64,000 bases of DNA, taken from positions 1 through 64,000 of the forward strand of contig CAVVVC010000007.1 of NCBI GenBank assembly GCA_963751595.1. Reading direction: 5' to 3'. A model generated the notes under the pieces. It saw only the letters and a program-made list of their open reading frames with translations. It had not been told where the DNA came from and searched no databases. The stretch's first letter is position 1; each line of letters begins with the position of its first letter. Position numbers and translations under genes: made by a program. Shown here one piece after another: positions 9,601-19,301 of the stretch. Source of the DNA: JAHEGP01 sp963751595. GTDB taxonomy: Bacteria > Pseudomonadota > Gammaproteobacteria > Pseudomonadales > JAHEGP01.

Positions 9601-12600
9601 CGCGAGCCAGCAAATTCGCACCATCATCTTTGGTGGATCGCCCCTGTACATGCGCGTGGTGCGTGAGGGCAACCAGTGGAGCCAGTACTATTCCTATGAC
9701 GGCGCCAACTGGATCCTGGCCGGCACCTTCTTCTATACCCTCGAGGTGACCGCTGCCGGCGTCTTTGGCGGTAATGCCGGCCCAAGCCCCGCCTATACCG
9801 CGCTGGTGGACTACTTCACCATCGACGGCCTGCCACCCGGCAGTGGCGGGGGTGATGTGACCCCACCGGTCATCAGCAATGTGCAGGCAGTGGTCACCGA
9901 TACCACCGCCACCATCAGTTGGAATACTGACGAGCCAGCTACCAGTGGGGTCGACTACGGCACCGACACCAACTACGGCACCACCGTCAGTAGTGCTAAC
10001 CTGGTCACCAGCCACAGCGTGACCCTTACCAACCTGGCAGCCGGCACCGACTATCACTTCCTGGTCAGCTCCACCGATGGCAGCAACAACACCGCCAGTG
10101 GCAGCGACACCACCTTCACCACCGACCCGGCAGCGCCTGATACCACCCCGCCGGTGATCAGCAATGTGCAGGCAGCGGTTACGGATACCACCGCCACTAT
10201 CACCTGGGATACCAATGAGCCGGCCTCCAGTAGGGTGGACTACGGCACTGATGCCAACTATGGCAACAATGCCGGTAGCGCCAACCTGGTTACCAGTCAC
10301 AGCGTAACCCTGACCAACCTGACTGCCGGTAGCGTCTATCACTTCCTGGTGAGCTCCACCGACGCCAGTAACAATACCGCCAGCGGCAGCGACACCACCT
10401 TGACCACCAACGATGGCGCCGATACCACCCCGCCAGTTATCAGCAACGTGCAGGCGACCGTGACCGATAACTCCGCCACCATTACATGGGTCACCGATGA
10501 GCCCGCTACCAGCATCCTCGATTATGGCATTGACACCAACTTTGGCCTCAACGCCAGCGACAGCACCCTGGTGCGCAACCACAGCGTAACCCTGACGGGC
10601 CTTGCTGCCGAAACGCTTTATTTTTATCGCCTTTCATCGGCCGATGGTAACGGTAACATCGCCACAGGCACAGCCTTGCAGTTTACGACGGACACCGCGA
10701 TCGGCTCCTTGCCCGGCCTGGTGGCTGCCTGGAACCTGGACGAGGGGAGCGGCAACGTAGCCACTGATTCCTCCGGTAATGGCAACGACGGCAGCCTGCA
10801 AAACGGCCCGGTCTGGAATGGCAATGTTTTGAATTTCGACGGAATAAACGACTATATCGACGCCGGTAATCTGGATGTTCCCGGGTCTGCGCTCACTTTA
10901 ATGGGATGGTTCCGGGCTGACGATTTGGCCAACTGCGATTTCCGCGATTGTCGCATCCTTTCCAAAGCGGTCGGCACCGCCACCGATGACCATTACATGA
11001 TGGTGAGTACCATCAAAACCGGCCAGACTACCCGGCTGCGGTTTCGCCTCAAGCTCAATGGCGCCACCCAGACGCTGGTAGCTACTACCGGCAACCTGGA
11101 CAACGATACCTGGGTACACTTCGCGGCGGTTTACGACGGCTCAACCCTGGCCCTCTACAAAGACGGCGGTTCAGTGGGCAGCGTGAATGCTACCGGTGGT
11201 ATTACAACCAACAACACCGTTCCGTTCTGGATTGGAGGTAATCCCACGGTAGCCGGCAGTCGCCCCTGGAAAGGAGCACTCACGAATATCTCGGTGTTCA
11301 GCAGGGCGCTATCCGTTCAGGAAATCAATAATAGCCTGAGCAATACGCTGCCTGGAGGCGGAGGCGACTCCAGCCCTCCGGTGATCAGCAACGTTAACAC
11401 CGTAGTCACAGAGACCACCGCCACGATCACCTGGAATACTGACGAGCCAGCTACCAGTGCGGTCAATTACGGTACCGACACCAACTACGGCACCACCGTC
11501 AGTAGTGCTAACCTGGTCACCAGCCACAGCGTGACCCTTACCAACCTGGCAGCCGGCACCGACTACCACTTCCTGGTCAGCTCCACTGATGGCAGCAACA
11601 ACACCGCCAGTGGTTCCGATTCCACTTTCACCACCGACCCGGCAGCGCCTGACACCACCCCGCCGGTGATCAGCAATGTGCAGGCGGTCGTGACCGATAC
11701 CACGGCGACCATCACCTGGGATACCGACGAGGCCGCCTCCAGCGCCGTCGACTACGGCACTGATACCAACTATGGCAGCAATGCCGGTAGCCCCAACCTG
11801 GTCACCAGTCACAGCGTGACCCTGACCAACCTGGTGCCCGGCACCGACTATCACTTCCTGGTCAGCTCCACCGATGCCAGCACCAATACCGCCAATGGCG
11901 TCGACACCACCTTCACGACCACCAGTGGCGGCGACACCAGCCCACCGGTCATCAGCAACGTGCAGGCGGTCGTGACCGATACCACCGCCACCATCAGCTG
12001 GAATACCGACGAGCTCGCCACCAGCGTCGTCAGCTACGGCCTCAGCGCCGGCTACGGCAGCAGTGAAACCGACGCCGGCCTGACCGCCAGCCACAGCATC
12101 ACCCTGACCAACCTGACACCCGGCGTCACCTACCACTTCCTGGTCAGCTCCATCGATAGCAGTGGCAACAATGCCGACGACACCGATCGTACCTTTACCA
12201 CCAATGCCGGCAGCAGCAGTCCCTCGGGTATTGTCTCCGATGCTTTCAATGGTGGATCCCTCAATACCAGCGTGTGGAACTGGGTCGATCCGGTGGGTGA
12301 CAGCAACTACACCATGACCGGCTCTCAGCTGGCAATCAGCGTGCCCCAGGGATCTTCCCACGACCTGTGGACCAATGCCAACCAGGCACCCCGGGTGCTC
12401 CAGCCCGCCAATAACACCGACTTCGAGCTGGAGGTGAAGTTTGATTCGACAGTCGCCTCGCGTTACCAGCTTCAGGGTATTGTGGTGGAAGGCAGTGCCA
12501 GCCGGCTGGTGCGCTTCGATTTTTACCACGAAGGCACCAACACCCGCATCCACGCCGCCACCCTGACCAATGGCACCGCGAGCCAGCAAATTCGCACCAT

Positions 12601-15118
12601 CATCTTTGGTGGATCGCCCCTGTACATGCGCGTGGTGCGTGAGGGCAACCAGTGGAGCCAGTACTATTCCTATGACGGCGCCAACTGGATCCTGGCCGGC
12701 ACCTTCTTCTATACCCTCGAGGTGACCGCTGCCGGCGTCTTTGGCGGTAATGCCGGCCCAAGCCCCGCCTATACCGCGCTGGTGGACTACTTCACCATCG
12801 ACGGCCTGCCACCCGGCAGTGGCGGGGGTGATGTGACCCCACCGGTCATCAGCAATGTGCAGGCAGTGGTCACCGATACCACCGCCACCATCAGTTGGAA
12901 TACTGACGAGCCAGCTACCAGTGGGGTCGACTACGGCACCGACACCAACTACGGCACCACCGTCAGTAGTGCTAACCTGGTCACCAGCCACAGCGTGACC
13001 CTTACCAACCTGGCAGCCGGCACCGACTATCACTTCCTGGTCAGCTCCACCGATGGCAGCAACAACACCGCCAGTGGCAGCGACACCACCTTCACCACCG
13101 ACCCGGCAGCGCCTGATACCACCCCGCCGGTGATCAGCAATGTGCAGGCAGCGGTTACGGATACCACCGCCACTATCACCTGGGATACCAATGAGCCGGC
13201 CTCCAGTAGGGTGGACTACGGCACTGATGCCAACTATGGCAACAATGCCGGTAGCGCCAACCTGGTTACCAGTCACAGCGTAACCCTGACCAACCTGACT
13301 GCCGGTAGCGTCTATCACTTCCTGGTGAGCTCCACCGACGCCAGTAACAATACCGCCAGCGGCAGCGACACCACCTTGACCACCAACGATGGCGCCGATA
13401 CCACCCCGCCAGTTATCAGCAACGTGCAGGCGACCGTGACCGATAACTCCGCCACCATTACATGGGTGACAGATGAAGCGACCACCAGCGTTGTCGAATA
13501 CGGAGTGGATACCAGCTATGGCATGAGTACCAATGATTCTACCCTTGTGACCAATCACAACGTTGATCTCTTCAACCTGACTGCGGGGTCCCCCTACCAT
13601 TATCGAATCACGGCTACAGATGCTAGTGGCAATACCACCGTTGGTGAGGATCAGACCTTCACCACCAACAACGCAGTCTTCCCGCCTGGATTGATATTTT
13701 CAGTACCGATGCAAGAGGGTGCTGGGGATACGGTCTTCGACAATTCCGGAAATAATATCAACGGATCCCTGGTTAACGGCCCGAGCTGGGCTGGCACAAC
13801 TCTGAGCTTCGATGGGATCGACGATTACGTGGATATGGGCAATCTTGATGTCCCGAGCTCGGCCCTGACTTTGATGGGGCGGTTTAGAGCCGACGACCTC
13901 GCCAACTGCGCAGCACGTGACTGTCGAATTATCTCCAAGGCCTCAGGCACAGCCACCGACGACCACTATTTTATGGTCAGCACGATACAGGCAGGCACTG
14001 AAACCCGACTACGTTTCCGGCTGAAGGCTGGCGGTGTTACCGACACACTCATTGCTACCACTGGAAACCTGCAAAACGACGTATGGGTGCATTTCGCGGC
14101 GGTCTACAACGGCTCAGATATGCGGCTTTACAAGGACGGTGAGCTGGTCGGGAGTTTGTCGAAAACCGGTGCGGTCGATACCAACGGCACGGTCCCGCTC
14201 TGGATTGGGGGTAACCCACCATCCGGCAACTCGCGTCCCTGGGCAGGCGCCATTTCGGATGTCATGGTCTACAACCAAGCCCTAACGGCGCAGCAAATTA
14301 ACGAGCTGATCGGTGAAGCCAATAATTTCCCATTATTCACCAGCACGCCAATTACTACAGCCGTCACCAATGCCCTTTACAGCTACGATATCGTCGCAAC
14401 CGACCCGGATTCGGAAGACATTCTGACCCTATCAGCCCCCACCCTGCCTAACTGGCTGACGTTGACCGATAACGGGCAAGGTAGCGCAACACTTGTCGGC
14501 AACCCGACCACGGTTGGCTCTTACCCTGTAGTGCTGGAGGTGACCGACCCAAATAATGCCGTCACCCAACAGTCATTTACCGTCACCGTAACCAATGCTT
14601 CGGCTGCCACCAATTTGTTGGTGTTTGACTGGAATGAGGAGGTCACCAGGGCAGACCGCGGCTTTCCGCGAGATGACCCACCGATGGAATCCGCAAACGG
14701 TAATTGGGTAACCCCGATCAATTATGCGGAAGGCACTTTCCATCTTAGGGCTGAGATACGCAGCCAGCCTGTTGCTCAAACCATGCGGCTGCAGCTTTGT
14801 ATTTGGCAGTATTCCTTTACTCTGGAGACCTGCACCAAACTGAAAACTGTCGTGGGTACGCCGGGCAATGTAGTAACCTGGTCACAGACGATAAATAGCA
14901 TGTGGAAGCTCAACGGTAACCCGATGGATTGGGCTAACCCCCGGCAGCGTTACGGCGTTGCCATTAAAAATGCTGCCGGATTACCAGTCAGCAATTTTAG
15001 TGGCTGGGAATGGAACGGGGAAGATCCTGACCTGTGGTACCCACTGGATATGCGATTTACGGTTGTGGTGGTGCCCAAAGGAGGTACGTTTGCTGGTTGG
15101 GACAGCTTTATTAACTAG
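6676..15118 (+). CDS. giant secreted FN3/LamG/DUF1349-like modular protein, one frameshift near 7222
   Basis: Start ATG 6676 has AGGAGGT nine bases upstream. Residues 1-34 are a signal peptide ending near SVAQ. The reading frame breaks at 7221-7226; with one base removed the product is 2,813 aa. Modules by position: DUF1349-like beta-sandwich (6790-7370), FN3-like (7409-7678), unknown beta-sandwich (7679-8672), FN3 x2 (8675-9232), DUF1349-like (9250-9830), FN3 x3 (9855-10695), LamG-like (10708-11340), FN3 x3 (11369-12208), DUF1349-like (12226-12806), FN3 x3 (12831-13670), LamG-like (13684-14310), cadherin/Ig-like (14330-14600) and a C-terminal domain (to 15118). The FN3 units share TPPVISNV, ATITW and TDEPATS blocks. 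I see no membrane anchor, LPxTG or PEP-CTERM tail. Probably a surface or biofilm-matrix carbohydrate-binding protein; no catalytic domain is recognised. Confidence 0.8.
7221..7228 (+). other. single-base frameshift site in the giant protein gene
   Basis: The first frame ends at a TGA at 7231-7233, just after the block EGNTWTHY. The homologous module elsewhere reads EGNQWSQYYSYDG. The matching SYDG continues here in the +1 frame. Between the TAT codon and the TCC codon there are four bases (ATTT) instead of three, within a TTTT run. This is a real indel, a phase-variable site or a sequencing error. Confidence 0.75.
8675..10491 (+). repeat. 1,817-bp direct repeat, copy 1 (FN3-FN3-DUF1349-FN3-FN3-FN3 part)
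   Basis: This copy matches 11651-13467 at a constant offset of 2,976 bp with no difference seen in the lines compared. The boundaries are sharp: the bases just before (C versus T) and just after (C versus G) differ. Because 2,976 and 1,817 leave the frame intact, the repeat encodes the same protein modules twice. Confidence 0.88.
11651..13467 (+). repeat. 1,817-bp direct repeat, copy 2
   Basis: Second copy of the block at 8675-10491. The modules that follow each copy (LamG-like at 10708 and at 13684) are clearly homologous but diverged. So the original duplication was larger, and the middle was either copied recently or kept identical by gene conversion. Confidence 0.88.
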
Positions 15119-15662
15119 TGTAAAGGCATCCTTCACGACGAAATCAGAGCACCATTCGTGCAGGGCACGTGTCCTGTTTGCAGCGGGCCCGGCCCGCTGA
15201 GCACCCATCGAAGCCGTTAAGTCGTGTTGCGTTTTTGCGCCCCACTGCCCTTATTTGGGTTATCGGTTTCCGTACTGCAAGTGCAACCCAGCTATCGCTC
15301 TTGGCCTGACCCTTTTGGCTTGTCGTTATTTTAAAGTGATCGGTAGAAAGCCAGGTTTTCAACTCAGGAAATAAGGTGGCTGGTGTCTTGAGCTTAAATG
15401 GTAAAATGCCAAATTTTTTTCTAAACATTATTGAGCAGTGGTTTAGTGAGATGGCAGCTTTCAGACATACAAGCCATAATTGAAATGGAAACCTTCAGTT
15501 TGTAAACCGTAATAATCGGGAGAGAAACGACTTGGCGCCTGTTCGACATCTCGCACGCTTGATGTCCGCAAAGAGGCTCCACTTTATTACGGATCGTAAA
15601 CAGCTACAGTGATTATTTGCTCAACGTAATTCCACATCAATAGAGGCTCTCGAAACGTTAAT
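15119..15662. other. intergenic region, no recognisable gene
   Basis: 544 bp separating the giant gene from the mosaic region. A perfect 7-bp hairpin AGCGGGC/GCCCGCT (15182-15198) lies 64 bp after the stop and may end transcription, though it lacks a U-tract. A 94-codon minus-strand open frame (15144-15428) has no motif I recognise. From about 15400 the sequence turns AT-richer, marking entry into the probably acquired segment. Confidence 0.4.
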
Positions 15663-16066
15663 ATGAGTCAATCGATTTCCAATTTAGAATCAAAAGATCC
15701 CATATTTATTCTTTCGACCGGGCGCTGTAGCGGCACAAGTTTTTTGTTTCAGCTACTTTTGCTCCACTCTTCATGTCGGGCTGGTGATATCGCACGCGAA
15801 GATTTTTTCTCAATCATGCCAATATTCTGCATAAGTACACGGATTCTGTTTATTGTTCCTGGGATAAGGGCTGGAAGGGCCAATTCGATTCGCCCAACCC
15901 GCTCCTGTCCTGTATAGGTACGGGCTTACCTTCGTTCCCGGATGATGAGTCACTGAAGGAAGTTGACGACAAAGTGCCGGAGCCATTGGGTTGCCTACTG
16001 CATGAGCGCCTCACTCACATAGCAGGTAAAGAGTTGGAGCAATTCGGATATTCACCTAGAGTTTAA
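15663..16066 (+). pseudogene. sulfotransferase remnant, frameshifted at a T6 run
   Basis: The first 46 or so codons read like the N-terminus of a PAPS-dependent sulfotransferase: PIFILSTGRCSGTSF resembles the 5'-phosphosulfate loop. The frame is lost in TTTTTT (15803-15808). One base short there, the protein continues in another frame (NHANILHKYTDSVY onward) to the TAA at 16064-16066, ending in HERLTHIAGKELEQFGYS, typical of a sulfotransferase C-terminus. The total of about 134 codons is half the family length, so internal sequence is also missing. It is a decayed gene. Confidence 0.6.
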
Positions 16067-16122
16067 GAACGCTTTAATTATTAGGTTCATTACGCACGCG
16101 CAATGCAACCCTAGGATGAGGG

Positions 16123-16260
16123 GTGAAGGATAGAAAAGCGCCTCTTGCCGAAGCGATAAGCTTTGAAAGGTTGTCTAAGCCCGAAAGATATGCCCGACGA
16201 GCATGGAAAACGAAAGAAGGAGTATACCTGTGGTTCAGAGCACACCACTTGTTACGATAG
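16123..16260 (+). pseudogene. possible 45-codon C-terminal fragment overlapping the next gene
   Basis: An open frame from a GTG preceded by AGGATGAGGG runs to the TAG at 16258 and contains a protein-like tail (LSKPERYARRAWKTKEG). It overlaps the first codons of the glycosyltransferase in another frame. It could be the end of a lost upstream gene or a chance frame. No function is assigned. Confidence 0.25.
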
Positions 16261-17141
16261 GTTTGCCTGTTTATAACGGCGATAATTATCTGGCCAAGGC
16301 AATAGTTTCTGCACTGTCACAAACTTACAGCAACCTGGAACTAATCATTTCGGATAACGGATCGGAAGATGGCACCGAGTTGATTTGCCGAAACTACGCC
16401 GAGCAGGACAGCCGTGTACAATACCATCGCTCCCCTCATAACAGAGGGGCCGCCTGGAACTATAATCGTGTGGTTGAACTCGCTAACGGAATATACTTTC
16501 GCTGGTTAGCCCACGATGACATGCTCGCACCAAGTACAATTGAAAAATCAGTAAAAATTCTAGAAGCTAAGCCTAATGTTGTACTCTGCTTTACTGCAAC
16601 ACAGGATATCGACGAACAGGGTCATTATTTATCTGTAAAACATTCAACCGTAGGAGCGGACGCTCCGGAAGCATTTAAACGCTTTTTTGGTTTAAGTCAG
16701 GGAAATCCGCGTCACAATTGCGAAGAAGTTTTTGGCTTGGTACGCCTGGAGATTCTGCGAAAAACAAAAATGATCGACAATTATACTGACTCTGATCGCA
16801 CATTGCTTGCAACACTAGGCTTATACGGTCCTTTTTATGAAATTCCAGAACCCCTGTTTTTACATCGCATCCATCCCGAAAGTTCGGTACAGGTCAATCC
16901 AGATCCGGCGATTAGAGCGGCCTGGTTCGATCCCAAAATGCGTGATCGTATTGTATTCACGGAATGGCGCCAGATGTATGAATTGCACGCGGCAATCTCG
17001 CGTAGTCCATTGCCTGCATCTGAGAAATTAAAGTGCTATTTTCAGATGCTTCGAAGGATCAATCGCCGCAAAAAATACCTAAGTAAAGAACTTTTCAGCG
17101 CAGCACATCAGGTTCTAGGCGCGGTCCGTACTTCAAGTTAG
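16230..17141 (+). CDS. glycosyltransferase family 2
   Basis: A GT-A fold sugar transferase of about 303 aa. The N-terminal nucleotide-binding block VTIGLPVYNGDNYL is followed by DNGSEDGT and by the metal-binding HDDM (DxD equivalent). I prefer the GTG at 16230, because AAGGAG lies seven bases upstream and the protein then starts right before the conserved block. The ATG at 16203 would add nine residues with a poor ribosome site. It lies 15 bp upstream of a second GT2 gene, and both read in the same direction as the GT4 gene that follows, so the three form one operon for building a glycan repeat unit on the cytoplasmic face. Donor and acceptor are unknown. Confidence 0.85.
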   Translation: MVQSTPLVTIGLPVYNGDNYLAKAIVSALSQTYSNLELIISDNGSEDGTELICRNYAEQDSRVQYHRSPHNRGAAWNYNRVVELANGIYFRWLAHDDMLAPSTIEKSVKILEAKPNVVLCFTATQDIDEQGHYLSVKHSTVGADAPEAFKRFFGLSQGNPRHNCEEVFGLVRLEILRKTKMIDNYTDSDRTLLATLGLYGPFYEIPEPLFLHRIHPESSVQVNPDPAIRAAWFDPKMRDRIVFTEWRQMYELHAAISRSPLPASEKLKCYFQMLRRINRRKKYLSKELFSAAHQVLGAVRTSS

Positions 17142-17156
17142 GGTTTTTGATCGATT

Positions 17157-18095
17157 ATGAGTACTTCAGACGTTCAATTTAGTGTGGTCATACCTACGTA
17201 TAACCGCGCCAAACTAATTGGCTCAGCAATTAATAGTGTTTTAGAGCAAAGTAAACAACCTGCAGAGATAATCGTTGTTGACGATGGTTCAACCGATGAT
17301 ACAACCTCGGTTGTCAAATCCTTTGGCGATGCGGTGCGCTATCTCCCTCAAAGAAATTCGGGCTCTGCTAGGGCCCGGGACCATGGCATTCATCATGCTC
17401 AAGCAGAATGGGTAGCTTTGCTCGATTCTGACGATGTATGGCTGCCCGAGCACCTGGCCAGCATGGAATCGGCGATTATAAACACTTATGGGAAGGCAAA
17501 CTTTTATTTCGCAGACACTATCGAACCGCCGGAAAAGGGAGGGAAGAGGCTTTGGGAGGTACTGAATTTTCAAATTGAAGGCGAGTATGAAATTGCCCCG
17601 GACGGTACAGATTGGGTTGTGTGCAATGGGCGCCAACCGATGATGTTGCAATCGAGCGTGTTAAACAAAAAGGCCTATCTCAGGGCGGGAGGATTTCATC
17701 CTGCCTTGCGATATCGGGATGATACCCACATGTTTATGAAATTGGGCATCAATAGCCCGGTTTGCGCGGTTGCCGGGTGTGGCGTGGAAATGAGGGGTGA
17801 TGATACGCCGGAAAACCGATTGACCCTGACCTACGATGTAGACAAGTACCGAGGGGCTCAAATGCAGATTATCATGTTCAAGGATCTAATCACCTCAACG
17901 TCGGCGCTTTCGCCCCGCCTCAAACAGTATTTTAACCAACGACTCGCAGCGGCCCACCGAACCGTTGCGCGACATGCCTTCCAAAAGGGGAAGTGGAGCG
18001 AGGCTCTAAAACACGGCGGTCAAAGCTTTGTTATCGCACCAGGTAAATTTTTCGAGCATTCGCTCAACTCTCTACGTCACGCGAAGAAAGCTTAA
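17157..18095 (+). CDS. glycosyltransferase family 2
   Basis: A 312-aa GT-A enzyme with the classic family-2 signatures SVVIPTYNRAKLIGSAI near residue 8, VVDDGSTDDT near 41, and LDSDDVW near 89 as the DxD-like metal site. The C-terminal part is variable as usual and has no membrane segment. It sits between another GT2 and a GT4 gene with gaps of 15 bp and 2 bp. The operon arrangement implies successive sugar additions to the same lipid-linked chain; sugar specificity cannot be read. Confidence 0.88.
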   Translation: MSTSDVQFSVVIPTYNRAKLIGSAINSVLEQSKQPAEIIVVDDGSTDDTTSVVKSFGDAVRYLPQRNSGSARARDHGIHHAQAEWVALLDSDDVWLPEHLASMESAIINTYGKANFYFADTIEPPEKGGKRLWEVLNFQIEGEYEIAPDGTDWVVCNGRQPMMLQSSVLNKKAYLRAGGFHPALRYRDDTHMFMKLGINSPVCAVAGCGVEMRGDDTPENRLTLTYDVDKYRGAQMQIIMFKDLITSTSALSPRLKQYFNQRLAAAHRTVARHAFQKGKWSEALKHGGQSFVIAPGKFFEHSLNSLRHAKKA

Positions 18096-18097
18096 CT

Positions 18098-19270
18098 ATG
18101 CGAATAGTGTTAATTCATTTCAACAAGAGCCCTAATCCAGATTACACGAATACTGTAAGCAGCCTGCGGCGGAAGGGGCATCAGGTCTGGCTGGGCCAGG
18201 TGAACTCCGATGGCATCTTCGAAATGGTTGATGGAAGCGGTGTTGTCAAGACTATTTCAAGAACGCAACGTGGCAAGAAGTCATTCATCTCACCGCTTAC
18301 AGATCGATTACACACCTGGCAGTTCTTTAAACTGATCCGAATGTTTTTGAGATCCGTCGACCCTGATATTGTGCAAGTAAATCCCGTTACACTCTGCTGG
18401 CTGATTCCCATTGGAATGCCGCGGTCGATCAAGTTCATTTTTGATGTAAAGCAGATCAACATGGGTGTGAAGCCTACTCTGGGTTCGCGCTTGAAGGATT
18501 GGTCGCTCGGTGCGTCGTGGTGGTTTACTGGAAGATTTATCTACGACTACGCATGTTTTGATTATCCATTGGCTGCCAAACGTTTGTTTGGTCAAGATTG
18601 GGCTCGCTGGGCTACTTCAATTCCTGTTGGGATAGACACAGCAATGCTGGAAGCGCCCTCAGACCCATACAACCTTTCCCCATCGCAGCCCGTAAGGCTC
18701 GTTTATATCGGTGCCATCAATCGATTTCGGGAACTGGAATTGCTTTTCTATGCTATTCAACGCGTTGCCGCATCTACGGATCAATTTCGGGTGGACTTTA
18801 TCGGCCCGGACAAAGCAGACGGATTTTACCAGGCGCTCGTGCGGGAGCTTGAAATCGACCATGTTGTGACAATAAAGGCACCTATTCACTATAGCCAAGT
18901 ACCACAAGTGTTGCAGCAGTATCACGTAGGGCTGGCCTATAACCCTGCCCGACCAACATGGGACTTCCAACCCACGATCAAGATTTTGGAATACCGCGCT
19001 ATCGGGTTACCGATTATTTCCACTAATGTAAGAGCACACCACGACTTTGTTATTGATGGTGAAAACGGATATCTCGTAAACAACAGCGCTAATGAATGGG
19101 CCGATGCCATATTGCGACTTGTAGAGGACCGCACCCTACTTAAAAGCACTCAAGAGAACAGTCAGAAGATGCGTCGTGGGGTGACGCATGAGGAAGTAGC
19201 GCAGATGCATGAGCAGGTTTATCGGCAACTTATCGCCCCGGAGGCGCTTTCGAGTTCGTTAGGGTCTTGA
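18098..19270 (+). CDS. glycosyltransferase family 4
   Basis: A 390-aa GT-B type transferase. The C-terminal Rossmann half has the VRLVYIGAI strand (about 203) and the donor-site block KILEYRAIGLPIIST followed by IDGENGYLV, the family-4 nucleotide-sugar pocket. The N-terminal half begins MRIVLIHFNKSPNPDYTN. It starts 2 bp after the preceding GT2 stop. An insertion sequence begins about 30 bp after its stop codon, so genes that may once have followed it have been separated. Confidence 0.85.
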   Translation: MRIVLIHFNKSPNPDYTNTVSSLRRKGHQVWLGQVNSDGIFEMVDGSGVVKTISRTQRGKKSFISPLTDRLHTWQFFKLIRMFLRSVDPDIVQVNPVTLCWLIPIGMPRSIKFIFDVKQINMGVKPTLGSRLKDWSLGASWWFTGRFIYDYACFDYPLAAKRLFGQDWARWATSIPVGIDTAMLEAPSDPYNLSPSQPVRLVYIGAINRFRELELLFYAIQRVAASTDQFRVDFIGPDKADGFYQALVRELEIDHVVTIKAPIHYSQVPQVLQQYHVGLAYNPARPTWDFQPTIKILEYRAIGLPIISTNVRAHHDFVIDGENGYLVNNSANEWADAILRLVEDRTLLKSTQENSQKMRRGVTHEEVAQMHEQVYRQLIAPEALSSSLGS

Positions 19271-19301
19271 AGGTTAGGTTTCGCTAGCGTTTTGGTATTT
19301 G

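Noticed and set aside
8609..13600. Antisense open frames of 657 and 763 codons opposite the repeat modules
   Set aside because: They are mirror images of the FN3 coding sequence: GC-rich codons give few stops on the other strand, and the translations are Gly/Val/Ile-rich repeats without a known domain.
15144..15428. 94-codon minus-strand frame after the giant gene
   Set aside because: No motif and no good ribosome site; it spans a hairpin. Kept only as part of the intergenic description.
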